Origin: Xenophilus aerolatus
GTDB taxonomy: Bacteria > Pseudomonadota > Gammaproteobacteria > Burkholderiales > Burkholderiaceae_C
Reading direction: 5' to 3'
DNA length: 64,000 bases
Assembly (NCBI GenBank): GCA_029968055.1
Contig: JASCNX010000005.1
Span: 372,001-436,000, forward strand
Part shown: positions 11,605-20,043 of the stretch, in pieces
Numbering within the stretch: position 1 is the stretch's first letter
Layout of the letters: every line of letters starts with the position of its first letter
Notes under the pieces: generated by a model
Told to the model about the DNA's origin: nothing
Seen by the model: only the letters and a program-made list of their open reading frames with translations
Databases searched by the model: none
Made by a program: the position numbers and the translations under genes

Positions 11605-13080
11605 ATGGGTTTGTTGAGCCTTGCCATCTGGCTGCCGATCGTGGTGGGCGCCGTCCTGCTGCTGTTCGGCCGCGAGACCCAAGCGCGCGGTGTCCGCTGG
11701 GCCGCACTGATCGGCGCGATCGCCAGTTTCCTCGTCACCCTTCCGCTGTATACGCGCTTCCAGGTCGGCAGTGCAGCGATGCAGTTCGTCGAGAAGGCGC
11801 CGTGGATCGAGCGTTTCCACATCAACTACCACGTTGGCGTGGACGGGCTGTCGATGTGGTTCGTGCTGCTGACGGCCTTTGTCACCGTGATCGTGGTCAT
11901 CTCGGCCTGGGAAGTCATCACCGAGCGCGTCAACCAGTACATGGGTGCGTTCCTGATCCTGTCGGGCCTGATGATCGGTGTGTTCTCGGCGCTCGACGGG
12001 ATGCTGTTCTACGTCTTCTTCGAAGCCACCCTCATCCCGATGTACCTGATCATCGGCATCTGGGGCGGCCCGAACAAGATCTATGCGGCCTTCAAGTTCT
12101 TCCTGTACACGCTGCTCGGCTCGCTGCTGATGCTGGTCGCGCTGATCTACCTGTACAACACCTCGGGCGGCAGTTTCGACATCCTCACGTGGCACAAGCT
12201 GCCGCTGGGCGGCCATGCGCAGACCCTGCTGTTCTTCGCCTTCTTCGCCGCCTTCGCGGTGAAGGTGCCGATGTGGCCGGTGCACACCTGGCTGCCCGAC
12301 GTCCACGTCGAGGCCCCGACGGGTGGCTCGGCCGTGCTGGCCGCCATCATGCTGAAGCTCGGCGCCTACGGCTTCCTGCGCTTCTCGATGCCGATCGCGC
12401 CCGACGCCTCGCGCGAGTGGGCGTGGTTCATGATCGCGCTGTCGCTGGTGGCCGTGATCTACGTGGGCCTCGTGGCGCTGGTGCAGCAGGACATGAAGAA
12501 GCTGGTGGCGTACTCGTCGGTCGCCCACATGGGCTTCGTGACCCTCGGCTTCTTCATCTTCAACAGCCTGGGCGTGGCCGGCGGCATCGTGCAGATGATC
12601 TCGCACGGCTTCGTGTCGGGCGCGATGTTCCTGTGCATCGGGGTGCTGTACGACCGCGTCCACTCGCGGCAGATTGCCGACTACGGCGGTGTGGTGAACA
12701 CTATGCCCAAGTTCGCGGCCTTCGCGTTGCTGTTCGCGATGGCCAACTGCGGCCTGCCCGCCACGGCCGGCTTCGTCGGCGAGTGGATGGTGATCCTGGG
12801 CGCCGTGAAGGCCAACTTCTGGATCGGCCTGGGCGCGGCCACCGCGCTGATCTTCGGTGCCGCCTACACGCTGTGGATGTACAAGCGCGTGTACCTCGGC
12901 CCGGTCGGCAACAAGCATGTGGAAGAGCTCACCGACATCAACGGGCGCGAGTTCCTGATGCTGGCCCTGCTGGCGATCGCGGTGCTGTGGATGGGCCTGT
13001 TCCCGAAGCCGTTCACCGACGTGATGGACGCTTCGGTCACGGAATTGCTGCGCCACGTCGCCGCGTCCAAGCTGCCCTGA
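11605..13080 (+). CDS. nuoM: NADH-quinone oxidoreductase subunit M
   Basis: ND4-like antiporter subunit, 491 residues with about 14 membrane segments. The conserved FYVFFEATLIPMYLIIGIWGG (Glu of the proton channel), KVPMWPVHTWLPDVHVEAP and GGSAVLAAIMLKLGAYG motifs are present. It follows nuoL by 25 bases, with the SD CTGGAGAA. Confidence 0.97.
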   Translation: MGLLSLAIWLPIVVGAVLLLFGRETQARGVRWAALIGAIASFLVTLPLYTRFQVGSAAMQFVEKAPWIERFHINYHVGVDGLSMWFVLLTAFVTVIVVISAWEVITERVNQYMGAFLILSGLMIGVFSALDGMLFYVFFEATLIPMYLIIGIWGGPNKIYAAFKFFLYTLLGSLLMLVALIYLYNTSGGSFDILTWHKLPLGGHAQTLLFFAFFAAFAVKVPMWPVHTWLPDVHVEAPTGGSAVLAAIMLKLGAYGFLRFSMPIAPDASREWAWFMIALSLVAVIYVGLVALVQQDMKKLVAYSSVAHMGFVTLGFFIFNSLGVAGGIVQMISHGFVSGAMFLCIGVLYDRVHSRQIADYGGVVNTMPKFAAFALLFAMANCGLPATAGFVGEWMVILGAVKANFWIGLGAATALIFGAAYTLWMYKRVYLGPVGNKHVEELTDINGREFLMLALLAIAVLWMGLFPKPFTDVMDASVTELLRHVAASKLP

Positions 13081-13104
13081 GTCCACGCTGAACAAGAGAA
13101 CGAG

Positions 13105-14592
13105 ATGATTGACAAACTCAGCTGGATCACGATCTACCCCGAGATCGTCCTGCTCGTCATGGCGTGCATCATCGCGCTGGTCGACCTGTCGACCACCGAT
13201 GCGCGCCGCACCCGCACCTACGTGCTCACCTTGCTCACGCTGGCCGTGGTGGCCGTGCTCACCGGCATGCAGGCGCACGCCGGCCAGACCGTGTACGGCT
13301 TCGGCGGCATGGTGGTCAGCGACCCGATGGGCAACTGGCTCAAGTGCTTCGCCACCGTGGCTTTGATGGTCACGCTCGTCTATGGCCGGCCCTACGCGGC
13401 CGATCGCCAGATGCTGCGCGGCGGCGAGATGTTCACCATCAGCATGTTCTCGCTGCTGGGCATGTTCGTCATGATCTCCGGCAGCAACTTCCTGCTGATC
13501 TACCTGGGCCTGGAACTACTCACGCTGTCGAGCTACGCGCTCGTCGCGCTGCGGCGCGACAACGCCGTCGCCAGCGAGGCGGCCATGAAGTACTTCGTTC
13601 TCGGCGCCATGGCCAGCGGCTTCCTGCTCTACGGCCTGTCGATGATGTACGGCGCCACGGGCTCGCTCGACGTGAACGAGGTCTTCAAGGCCATCGCCAG
13701 CCGCAAGGTCAACCACCAGGTGCTGGTCTTCGGCCTCGTCTTCGTCGTCGCCGGCCTGGCCTTCAAGCTGGGGGCCGCGCCCTTCCACATGTGGGTGCCC
13801 GACGTGTACCAGGGTGCTCCGACCGCCATCACGCTGCTCATCGGCGCGGCGCCCGAGCTGGCGGCCTTCGCGATCGTGATTCGCCTGCTGGTCGAAGGCA
13901 TGCTGCCGCTGGCCATCGACTGGCAGCAGATGCTGGCCTTGCTGGCCATCGCGTCGTTGCTGGTGGGCAACCTGGCGGCCATCGCGCAGACCAACCTCAA
14001 GCGCATGCTGGCCTACTCGACCATCGCGCAGATGGGCTTCATGCTGCTGGGCCTGGTGGCGGGGGTGGTCAACGGCAACACCTACAACGCGCAGTATGCG
14101 TACAGCGCGTCGATGTTCTACATCGTCACCTACGTCCTGACCACGCTGGCCAGCTTCGGCATCATCCTGCTGCTGGCGCGCGAAGGCTTCGAGAGCGAGG
14201 AAATCTCCGACCTGGCCGGCCTCAACCAGCGCAGCCCGCTGTATGCCGGCGTGATGGCGATCGCGATGTTCTCGCTGGCCGGCATTCCGCCGCTGGTGGG
14301 CTTCTATGCCAAGCTGGCCGTGCTGCAGGCGCTGATCGCTTCGGGCCAGGCGCTGTACATCGGGCTTGCGGTCTTCGCGGTGGTGATGTCGCTGGTCGGC
14401 GCGTTCTACTACCTGCGCGTGGTCAAGGTCATGTACTTCGACGCACCGCTCACGGCCACCACGGTGTCGGCGCCGCGCGACGTGCGCACGGTGCTGACGC
14501 TCAACGGCGCGCTGATCCTGGTCCTGGGCATCCTGCCCGGCGGGTTGATGACGCTGTGCGCGCAGGCCATCGTGGCCACGCTGGCCAACTGA
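13105..14592 (+). CDS. nuoN: NADH-quinone oxidoreductase subunit N
   Basis: ND2-like antiporter subunit, 495 residues with about 14 membrane segments. Motifs seen include [39 protein letters not shown] and [15 protein letters not shown]. It is the last core complex I gene; the spacing to DUF2818 is 13 bases, so that gene is in the same transcription unit. Confidence 0.97.
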   Translation: MIDKLSWITIYPEIVLLVMACIIALVDLSTTDARRTRTYVLTLLTLAVVAVLTGMQAHAGQTVYGFGGMVVSDPMGNWLKCFATVALMVTLVYGRPYAADRQMLRGGEMFTISMFSLLGMFVMISGSNFLLIYLGLELLTLSSYALVALRRDNAVASEAAMKYFVLGAMASGFLLYGLSMMYGATGSLDVNEVFKAIASRKVNHQVLVFGLVFVVAGLAFKLGAAPFHMWVPDVYQGAPTAITLLIGAAPELAAFAIVIRLLVEGMLPLAIDWQQMLALLAIASLLVGNLAAIAQTNLKRMLAYSTIAQMGFMLLGLVAGVVNGNTYNAQYAYSASMFYIVTYVLTTLASFGIILLLAREGFESEEISDLAGLNQRSPLYAGVMAIAMFSLAGIPPLVGFYAKLAVLQALIASGQALYIGLAVFAVVMSLVGAFYYLRVVKVMYFDAPLTATTVSAPRDVRTVLTLNGALILVLGILPGGLMTLCAQAIVATLAN

Positions 14593-14605
14593 GCTTGCGC
14601 GGCGC

Positions 14606-14926
14606 ATGGGCGGGCTGTCGCAAAGCGCTTCGGTCTGGCTGGTGCTGCTGGTCGCGGTGCTGGCCGCGAACCTGCCTTTCCTGACCGAACGCCTGCTCGG
14701 CCTGCTGCCGGCACCGGGAGGGCGGAAGTCCTTGGGATGGCGGCTGGCCGAACTCGCCGTGCTGTACGGCCTCACCGGCGCTGTCGGCCTGCTGTTCGAG
14801 CGGCGCCTCGGTCAGATCGCGCCGCAGGGCTGGGAGTTCTACGCGGTGACGGGCGCGATGTTCCTCGTGCTGGCCTTTCCGGGCTTCACCTGGCGCTACC
14901 TCGTCAAGCATCGCGCGGCTGCCTGA
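14606..14926 (+). CDS. DUF2818 membrane protein (nuo-linked)
   Basis: A 106-residue protein with three hydrophobic segments (about 5-27, 44-61, 77-95). It belongs to the DUF2818 family, found directly after nuoN in many betaproteobacteria. Function is unknown. The fixed position, 13 bases after nuoN and before the NUDIX gene, suggests an accessory or assembly role for complex I, but that is inference from synteny only. Confidence 0.8.
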   Translation: MGGLSQSASVWLVLLVAVLAANLPFLTERLLGLLPAPGGRKSLGWRLAELAVLYGLTGAVGLLFERRLGQIAPQGWEFYAVTGAMFLVLAFPGFTWRYLVKHRAAA

Positions 14927-14966
14927 ACGGCGCACCACGGCCCCACCTTTCCCTTCGAGATCCATC

Positions 14967-15560
14967 ATGAGCGACACCCACCTCAAGGAAGAGCGCGTCG
15001 GTTCGCAAGAGCTGTTCAAGGGGAACTTCCTCGAAGCGCGCCGCGACACCATCCGCCTGCCCGACGGCAAGACGGCAACGCGCGAATACGTCGTGCACCC
15101 GGGGGCCGTGGTCGTCATCCCGCTGCTGGACGATGGGCGCATCGTGCTGGAGCGCCAGTACCGCTACCCGATCGGCCGCGTGATGGTGGAGTTTCCGGCC
15201 GGCAAGCTCGACGCCGGCGAGGACCCCTTCGTCTGCGGCCAGCGCGAACTGATCGAGGAAACCGGCTACCGCGCCCGTGAATGGGCGCACGCGGGCGCGA
15301 TGCATCTCGCCGTCGCCTACTCGACCGAGATCATCCACATCTACTTCGCCCGCGGCCTCACTGCCGGCGAGCGGCAACTCGACCACGGCGAGTTCCTCGA
15401 CGTGTTCGCAGCCACGCCGGAGGAACTGCTCGGCTGGTGCCGCGACGGCACCGTCACCGACGCCAAGACGCTGACGTGCACCGTCTGGCTGCAGAACGTC
15501 CTGTCCGGCGCATGGACGCTCGACTGGTCGGCGGGCGAGGGCGCCGCCACCGCCGGATAA
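14967..15560 (+). CDS. NUDIX hydrolase, ADP-ribose pyrophosphatase-like
   Basis: A 197-residue NUDIX enzyme, likely hydrolysing ADP-ribose or a related nucleoside-diphosphate sugar. The NUDIX box is intact: G(5)E(7)RELIEETGY at about residues 73-95 (GKLDAGEDPFVCGQRELIEE). The conserved PGAVVVIPLLDDG and VEFPAGK strands fit the ADPRase subgroup. It lies 40 bases after DUF2818 and 8 bases before DUF1178; this neighbourhood recurs beside nuo operons. The exact substrate is not set by the sequence. Confidence 0.87.
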   Translation: MSDTHLKEERVGSQELFKGNFLEARRDTIRLPDGKTATREYVVHPGAVVVIPLLDDGRIVLERQYRYPIGRVMVEFPAGKLDAGEDPFVCGQRELIEETGYRAREWAHAGAMHLAVAYSTEIIHIYFARGLTAGERQLDHGEFLDVFAATPEELLGWCRDGTVTDAKTLTCTVWLQNVLSGAWTLDWSAGEGAATAG

Positions 15561-15561
15561 T
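15556..15561 (+). promoter_or_regulatory. Possible -10 (GATAAT) 7 bases before the DUF1178 start
   Basis: GATAAT contains the stop codon of the NUDIX gene and ends 7 bases before the ATG at 15569. There is no good -35, and the gene could equally be translated from read-through mRNA. It is listed because the same spacing recurs in this window. Confidence 0.3.
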
Positions 15562-15568
15562 CGCGGCC

Positions 15569-16003
15569 ATGAAAGTCCTCAACCTGCGTTGCGAGCACAG
15601 CCACACCTTCGAGGGTTGGTTCGCATCGGCCGAGGACTTCGAATCGCAATGCACGCGCGGGCTGGTCGAGTGCCCGATGTGCGGCAGCACCGCCGTCACC
15701 AAGGGCCTCAGCGCCCCGCGCCTGAACCTCGGCGCGGCCCGCGAGCCCGAGGCGCCCAAGGCGGCACCCGTGGCCGACACCCCCGAGGCCCGCTGGATGC
15801 GCGCCGTGCGCGAAGTGCTGGCGCGCACCGAGGACGTGGGCGAGCGCTTCGTCGACGAGGCGCGACGCATGCACTACGGCGAGACCGAGGAGCGCGGCAT
15901 CCGCGGCCAGGCGAGCCCGGAGCAGGCGGAAGCCCTGCTGGACGAGGGCATCGTCGTGATGCCGTTGCTCGTTCCTCCCGGCGCCAAGGGCACGCTGCAG
16001 TAG
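15569..16003 (+). CDS. DUF1178 family protein
   Basis: A 144-residue protein of the DUF1178 family. It starts MKVLNLRCEHSHTFEGWF and has a CPMCGS knuckle near residue 33, which with the N-terminal Cys/His pair could bind zinc. The middle is Ala/Pro-rich, and the C-terminal part (EERGIRGQASPEQAEALLDEG) is the conserved family tail. Function is unknown. It follows the NUDIX gene by 8 bases and faces the ABC exporter tail to tail. Confidence 0.85.
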   Translation: MKVLNLRCEHSHTFEGWFASAEDFESQCTRGLVECPMCGSTAVTKGLSAPRLNLGAAREPEAPKAAPVADTPEARWMRAVREVLARTEDVGERFVDEARRMHYGETEERGIRGQASPEQAEALLDEGIVVMPLLVPPGAKGTLQ

Positions 16004-16102
16004 GCCTGTCGACGGGCTGGCGCGAGATCGGCCCCTTCCTCGAAACGAATTCCGCTGCAGCCCGGCCGGTGGGCGCTGCGGCCCGATGGCGTTCGATGAA
16101 AC

Positions 16103-17905
16103 TCAGGCCACGAACTGCAGCGCCGCAAGCTGCGCATAGACGCCGCCCAGCGCCACCAGCTCGGCGTGCGTGCCCTGCTCGACGATCGCGCCGTGGTCCA
16201 GCACGACGATGCGGTCGGCCTTCTGCACCGTGGCCAGGCGGTGGGCAATGACCACGGTCGTGCGGTCCTGCATCGCGGATTCGAGGGCCGCCTGCACCAT
16301 GCGCTCGCTCTCGGCATCGAGGGCGCTGGTGGCTTCGTCCAGCAACAGCAGCGGCGGGTTCTTGAGCATGGCGCGCGCGATCGCGATGCGCTGGCGCTGG
16401 CCGCCCGACAGGCGCACCCCGCGTTCGCCGAGGAAGGTGTCGAAGCCTTCGGGCAGCGCGTCGATGAAGGCTTCGGCATGCGCGGCACGTGCCGCGGCCC
16501 GCACCTCGTCGTCGCTGGCGCCGGGGCGGCCGTAGCGGATGTTCTCCATCGCGCTGGTCGAGAAGATGACCGCGTCCTGCGGCACCATGCCGATGCGCTG
16601 TCGCAGGTCGTCCAGGGCCAGCGTGGCCAGTGGCTGGCCGTCGAGCAGGATGCGGCCGGACTGCGCGTCGTAGAAGCGCAGCAACAACTGGAACACCGTG
16701 CTCTTGCCGGCGCCGCTGGCGCCTACAAGCGCCACCGTTTCGCCCGGCGCGATCGCGAGGTCGAACTGCCGCAGCGCCGGCGTGCCGGGGCGGGACGGGT
16801 AATGGAAGTCCACGGCCTCGAAGCGCACCGCGCTGCCGCCCTGCGGCACCGGGACACGCGCCGGCTGGCGCGGCGAGGCGATGACCGGGCGCGCGTGCAG
16901 CAGCTCCATCAGGCGCTCGGTGGCGCCGGCGGCGCGCAGCAGTTCGCCGTACACCTCGCCGAGCACGGCCGAGGCGCTGGCCAGGATGATCACGTAGACC
17001 ACCGTCTGGCCCAGGTGGCCGGCCGTGATCTCGCCGCGCATTACGGCCTGCGTGCCGGCGTAAAGGCCCCAGAGCAGCGCGGCCGAGGTGGCGATGATGA
17101 TGAAGGCCACCAGCACCGCCCGCGCCTTCGTGCGCCGCACCGCGGTGCGGAATGCGTCCTGCGTCGAGGCCGCAAAACGGTCCGACTCGCGTGCCTCGGC
17201 GGTGTAGCTCTGCACCACCGGGATCGCATTCAGCACCTCGCCGGCGATCGCGCTGGCATCGGCCACGCGGTCCTGGCTGGCGCGCGACAGGCGGCGCACG
17301 CGCCGTCCGAACAGCATGCTCGGTACAACGACCAGCACCAGGATCAGCCCCACCTGCGCCATCACGTAGGGGTTGGTCCACACCAGCATCACCAGCGCAC
17401 CCAGGCCCATCACGCCATTGCGCAGCCCCATGCTGAGCGAGGAGCCCACGACCGTCTGCACCAGCGTGGTGTCGGCCGTCAGGCGCGACAGCACCTCGCC
17501 CGTCTGCGTGGTCTCGAAGAACTGCGGGCTCTGGCGCAGCACATGGCGGTACACGGCGTTGCGCAGGTCGGCGGTGATGCGCTCGCCGAGCCAGCTCACT
17601 GTGTAGAAGCGCGCGGCCGAGAACACCCCCAGCGCAATGGCCACCAGGAACAGTTCGAAGAAATGGTTGCGCAGTGCGAGGGCCTGCGCGCCGCGGTCGG
17701 ACGGCACGAGGCCGCCGTCGATGAGGCCGCGCAGCGCCAGCGGGAAGAGCAGGGTGGTCACGGCGGCCAGCACGAGGAAGAGTGCCGCCAGGCCGATCTG
17801 CAGGCGGTAGGGCCGCAGGAAGGGGCGCAGGCCCGAGAGCGCGCGCGGCGATGCCTTGGCCGGCGCGGAAGAAAGATCGCCCATGGCGGGCAGGGAGGCA
17901 GCCAT
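16103..17905 (-). CDS. ABC exporter, fused permease and ATPase (ABCB/MsbA-like)
   Basis: A 600-residue half-transporter. Six membrane helices lie in residues 35-320, followed by a nucleotide-binding domain with Walker A GASGAGKST (about 400), Q-loop, signature LSGGQRQRIA (about 500) and Walker B LLLLDEATSALD. Such homodimeric exporters move lipids, peptides or drugs; the substrate cannot be read here. It diverges from the marR efflux operon across a 76-base shared region and may share its regulation. A TAGAAT hexamer ends 6 bases before its ATG. Confidence 0.9.
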   Translation of the reverse strand: MAASLPAMGDLSSAPAKASPRALSGLRPFLRPYRLQIGLAALFLVLAAVTTLLFPLALRGLIDGGLVPSDRGAQALALRNHFFELFLVAIALGVFSAARFYTVSWLGERITADLRNAVYRHVLRQSPQFFETTQTGEVLSRLTADTTLVQTVVGSSLSMGLRNGVMGLGALVMLVWTNPYVMAQVGLILVLVVVPSMLFGRRVRRLSRASQDRVADASAIAGEVLNAIPVVQSYTAEARESDRFAASTQDAFRTAVRRTKARAVLVAFIIIATSAALLWGLYAGTQAVMRGEITAGHLGQTVVYVIILASASAVLGEVYGELLRAAGATERLMELLHARPVIASPRQPARVPVPQGGSAVRFEAVDFHYPSRPGTPALRQFDLAIAPGETVALVGASGAGKSTVFQLLLRFYDAQSGRILLDGQPLATLALDDLRQRIGMVPQDAVIFSTSAMENIRYGRPGASDDEVRAAARAAHAEAFIDALPEGFDTFLGERGVRLSGGQRQRIAIARAMLKNPPLLLLDEATSALDAESERMVQAALESAMQDRTTVVIAHRLATVQKADRIVVLDHGAIVEQGTHAELVALGGVYAQLAALQFVA

Positions 17906-17911
17906 CGCCCG

Positions 17912-17917
17912 ATTCTA
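17912..17917 (-). promoter_or_regulatory. -10 hexamer TAGAAT for the ABC exporter
   Basis: Read on the minus strand, TAGAAT ends 6 bases before the ATG at 17905, so transcription would begin at or next to the start codon. The -35 is weak (TTGTGA only 14 bases upstream). No SD precedes the ATG. Confidence 0.45.
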
Positions 17918-17945
17918 GCCAACCGCTGCCGTCACAAAGTCAGCC

Positions 17946-17974
17946 TTGACAATTACTGCCATGGCAATTAATAT
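17946..17974 (+). promoter_or_regulatory. Sigma-70 promoter of the marR efflux operon
   Basis: TTGACA (17946-17951), a 17-base spacer and TAATAT (17969-17974) make a near-consensus promoter. The predicted start of transcription is at 17980-17982, at or next to the ATG at 17982, so the marR message would be leaderless. Confidence 0.75.
17957..17966. promoter_or_regulatory. Palindromic operator TGCCATGGCA in the promoter spacer
   Basis: A perfect 10-base palindrome, flanked by AATTAC on the left and ATTAAT on the right, sits between the -35 and -10. A dimeric MarR protein bound here would block RNA polymerase. Autoregulation by the adjacent MarR protein is the natural inference. Confidence 0.6.
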
Positions 17975-17981
17975 TTGCGCT

Positions 17982-18527
17982 ATGCCCCAGGACACGCCCT
18001 CTGCCGATCCCCCGGTCGGCCAGACCTTCTACCGTCCCGACAACTACTCCGCCGACGAGAGCATCGGCCTGATGATGCGGCGCATCATCACGGCCGTCGG
18101 CCTGGCGGTGGAGGCCGAGCTGGTGGAGCCGGGCGGCCCCACCTACCCGCAGTGGATCCCGCTGCACAAGCTGCACATGCACACCGGCCCGTCGACCACG
18201 GTCGCCGAACTGGCCCGCGTGTGCGAACTCGACACCGGCGCCATGACCCGCCTGCTGGACCGGCTGGAGGCCAAGGGCCTGGTGCGCCGGGTGCGCTCCG
18301 TGGCCGACCGCCGCGTGGTGCACATCGAGCTGACCGACGAGGGCGCCGAGCACGCCAAGCGCGTGCCGCACGTGCTGTGCCGCGTGCAGAACGAATTCCT
18401 GTCCGGCTTCGACGAAGCCGAATGGAAACAGCTGAAGGCGTACCTGCGCCGCATCCTCAACAACTCCGTCGACGCCTCGGCCCGGGCCGCGGCGCGCAAA
18501 GAAAAAGATGACAGCGCTTCTTCCTGA
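17982..18527 (+). CDS. MarR family transcriptional regulator
   Basis: A winged-helix regulator of 181 residues when started at 17982 (MPQDTPSADPP). The HTH region is TVAELARVCELDTGAMTRLLDRLEAKGLV, and the wing is RVRSVADRRVVHIELTDEG. An upstream ATG at 17961 lies inside the operator and before the predicted transcription start, so 17982 is preferred. The gene overlaps nodT by 20 bases and heads the efflux operon, so it probably represses its own operon until a toxic ligand binds. The ligand is unknown. Confidence 0.88.
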   Translation: MPQDTPSADPPVGQTFYRPDNYSADESIGLMMRRIITAVGLAVEAELVEPGGPTYPQWIPLHKLHMHTGPSTTVAELARVCELDTGAMTRLLDRLEAKGLVRRVRSVADRRVVHIELTDEGAEHAKRVPHVLCRVQNEFLSGFDEAEWKQLKAYLRRILNNSVDASARAAARKEKDDSASS

Positions 18528-19998
18528 TCTTTCCGTGGCACGGCGTGGCGCCGTGGTGCTCGCTGCGGCCGCGCTGGCCGCGGCACTCGCGGGCTGCGCC
18601 GACATGGCCGGCATCGGCTCGCAGGCGCAGATGCGCGACGCGGCCGCCGTCGGCCTGCCGGCGGCCGATGCCACCGCCGCCACGGCGCCGGCGGTCGACA
18701 GCCAGTGGTGGCGTGGCTTCGGCGACGCCCAACTCGACGGCCTGATCGACACCGCCCTCCAGGGCAACCCCAACCTCGCCGTCGCATCGGCCCGCCTGGC
18801 CAAGGCCGAGGCGACGATCCGCGCCGCGCGCGCCGCCGACATGCCGCAGGTCAAGGGCGACCTGAACCTCAACCGCTCGCTGTATTCCGAGAACTACATC
18901 TATCCGTCGCCGCTCGGCGGCTCGATCCAGAACAGCGGACTGCTGCAGATCGGCGGGAGCTGGGAACTCGACTTCTTCGGCAAGAACCGCGCCGCTATCG
19001 AGGCGGCGGTGGGCAACGCCCGGGCCGCGCAGGCCGATGCCGAAGCCGCGCGCGTGCTGCTCGCCAGCAACGTGGCGCGCAGCTACGTGCAATGGGCGCG
19101 GCTGGAGGCACAGCTCACCGTGGCCAAGCGCACGCTGGCCCAGCGCGATGAAACGCTGCGCCTCGTGCGCGACCGCGTTTCCGCCGGCCTGGACACGCGG
19201 CTGGAACTGCGGCAAAGCGAGGGCGGCCTGCCCGAGGCGCGCCAGCAGATCGAGGCGCTGAACGAGCAGATCGGCATCGCCAAGCATGCGCTCGATGCCC
19301 TCGTGGCCAAGCCCAATGTGGCGGAAACGCTGACCCCGCCTGCGCTGGACACCATGAAGAACATCGCCGTCCAGCCCGTGCTGCCGGCCGACCTGCTGGG
19401 CCGCCGTGCCGACATCGCGGCCGCCCGCTGGCGCGCCGAGGCTGCGAGCAGCGACGTCGACTACGCCCGCAAGCAGTTCTACCCCAATGTGAACCTCACC
19501 GCCTTCGTGGGCGTGCAGTCGCTGGGCTTCGGCAACCTGCTGAAGTCGGGCAGCGAGCAGTGGGGCGTGGGGCCGGCCGTCACGCTGCCGATCTTCGAGG
19601 GTGGGCGCCTGCGTGCCAACCTGCGCGGCAAGGCGGCCGACCGCGATGCCGCCGTCGAAAGCTACAACGCCACCGTGATCGACGCCGTGCGCGACGTGGC
19701 CGACCAGGTCACCAGCATCCAGTCCGTGGCGCGCCAGCAGGCGCAGCAGCGCGAGGCGCAGGTGGCCGCCGAAGGCGCCTACGAGATCGCCGTGCAGCGC
19801 TACGGCGCCGGCCTGGGCAACTACCTGAACGTGCTCACGGCCGAAACCAACGTGCTGGTCCAGCGCCGGCAGGCCGTCGAGCTGGCCGCGCGCGCGCTCG
19901 ACACGCAGGTGGCCCTGGCGCGTGCCCTGGGCGGCGGCTGGCAGCCCGCCGACCTGCAGGCCACCGCGTCGGCCGCCGCGCCCGCGACGGCCCACTGA
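18508..19998 (+). CDS. NodT-family outer-membrane efflux lipoprotein
   Basis: TolC-like outer-membrane channel, 496 residues. The N-terminus is a lipoprotein signal with lipobox LAGC (Cys about residue 30). Two OEP repeats follow, with NPNLAVASARLAKAEATIRAAR typical of the first, and AVQRYGAGLGNYLNVLTAETNVL of the second. It is the outer-membrane part of the tripartite pump with the HlyD and DHA2 proteins downstream. It overlaps marR by 20 bases. Confidence 0.92.
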   Translation: MTALLPDLSVARRGAVVLAAAALAAALAGCADMAGIGSQAQMRDAAAVGLPAADATAATAPAVDSQWWRGFGDAQLDGLIDTALQGNPNLAVASARLAKAEATIRAARAADMPQVKGDLNLNRSLYSENYIYPSPLGGSIQNSGLLQIGGSWELDFFGKNRAAIEAAVGNARAAQADAEAARVLLASNVARSYVQWARLEAQLTVAKRTLAQRDETLRLVRDRVSAGLDTRLELRQSEGGLPEARQQIEALNEQIGIAKHALDALVAKPNVAETLTPPALDTMKNIAVQPVLPADLLGRRADIAAARWRAEAASSDVDYARKQFYPNVNLTAFVGVQSLGFGNLLKSGSEQWGVGPAVTLPIFEGGRLRANLRGKAADRDAAVESYNATVIDAVRDVADQVTSIQSVARQQAQQREAQVAAEGAYEIAVQRYGAGLGNYLNVLTAETNVLVQRRQAVELAARALDTQVALARALGGGWQPADLQATASAAAPATAH

Positions 19999-20043
19999 AC
20001 GCGCCGCCGACCTCATCGTCTCTTCAAGATTCCTTCCAACACC

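Noticed and set aside
9387-11825. An 812-codon minus-strand frame across nuoL
   Set aside because: Composition is typical of an antisense shadow of a membrane protein gene; nuoL is unmistakable.
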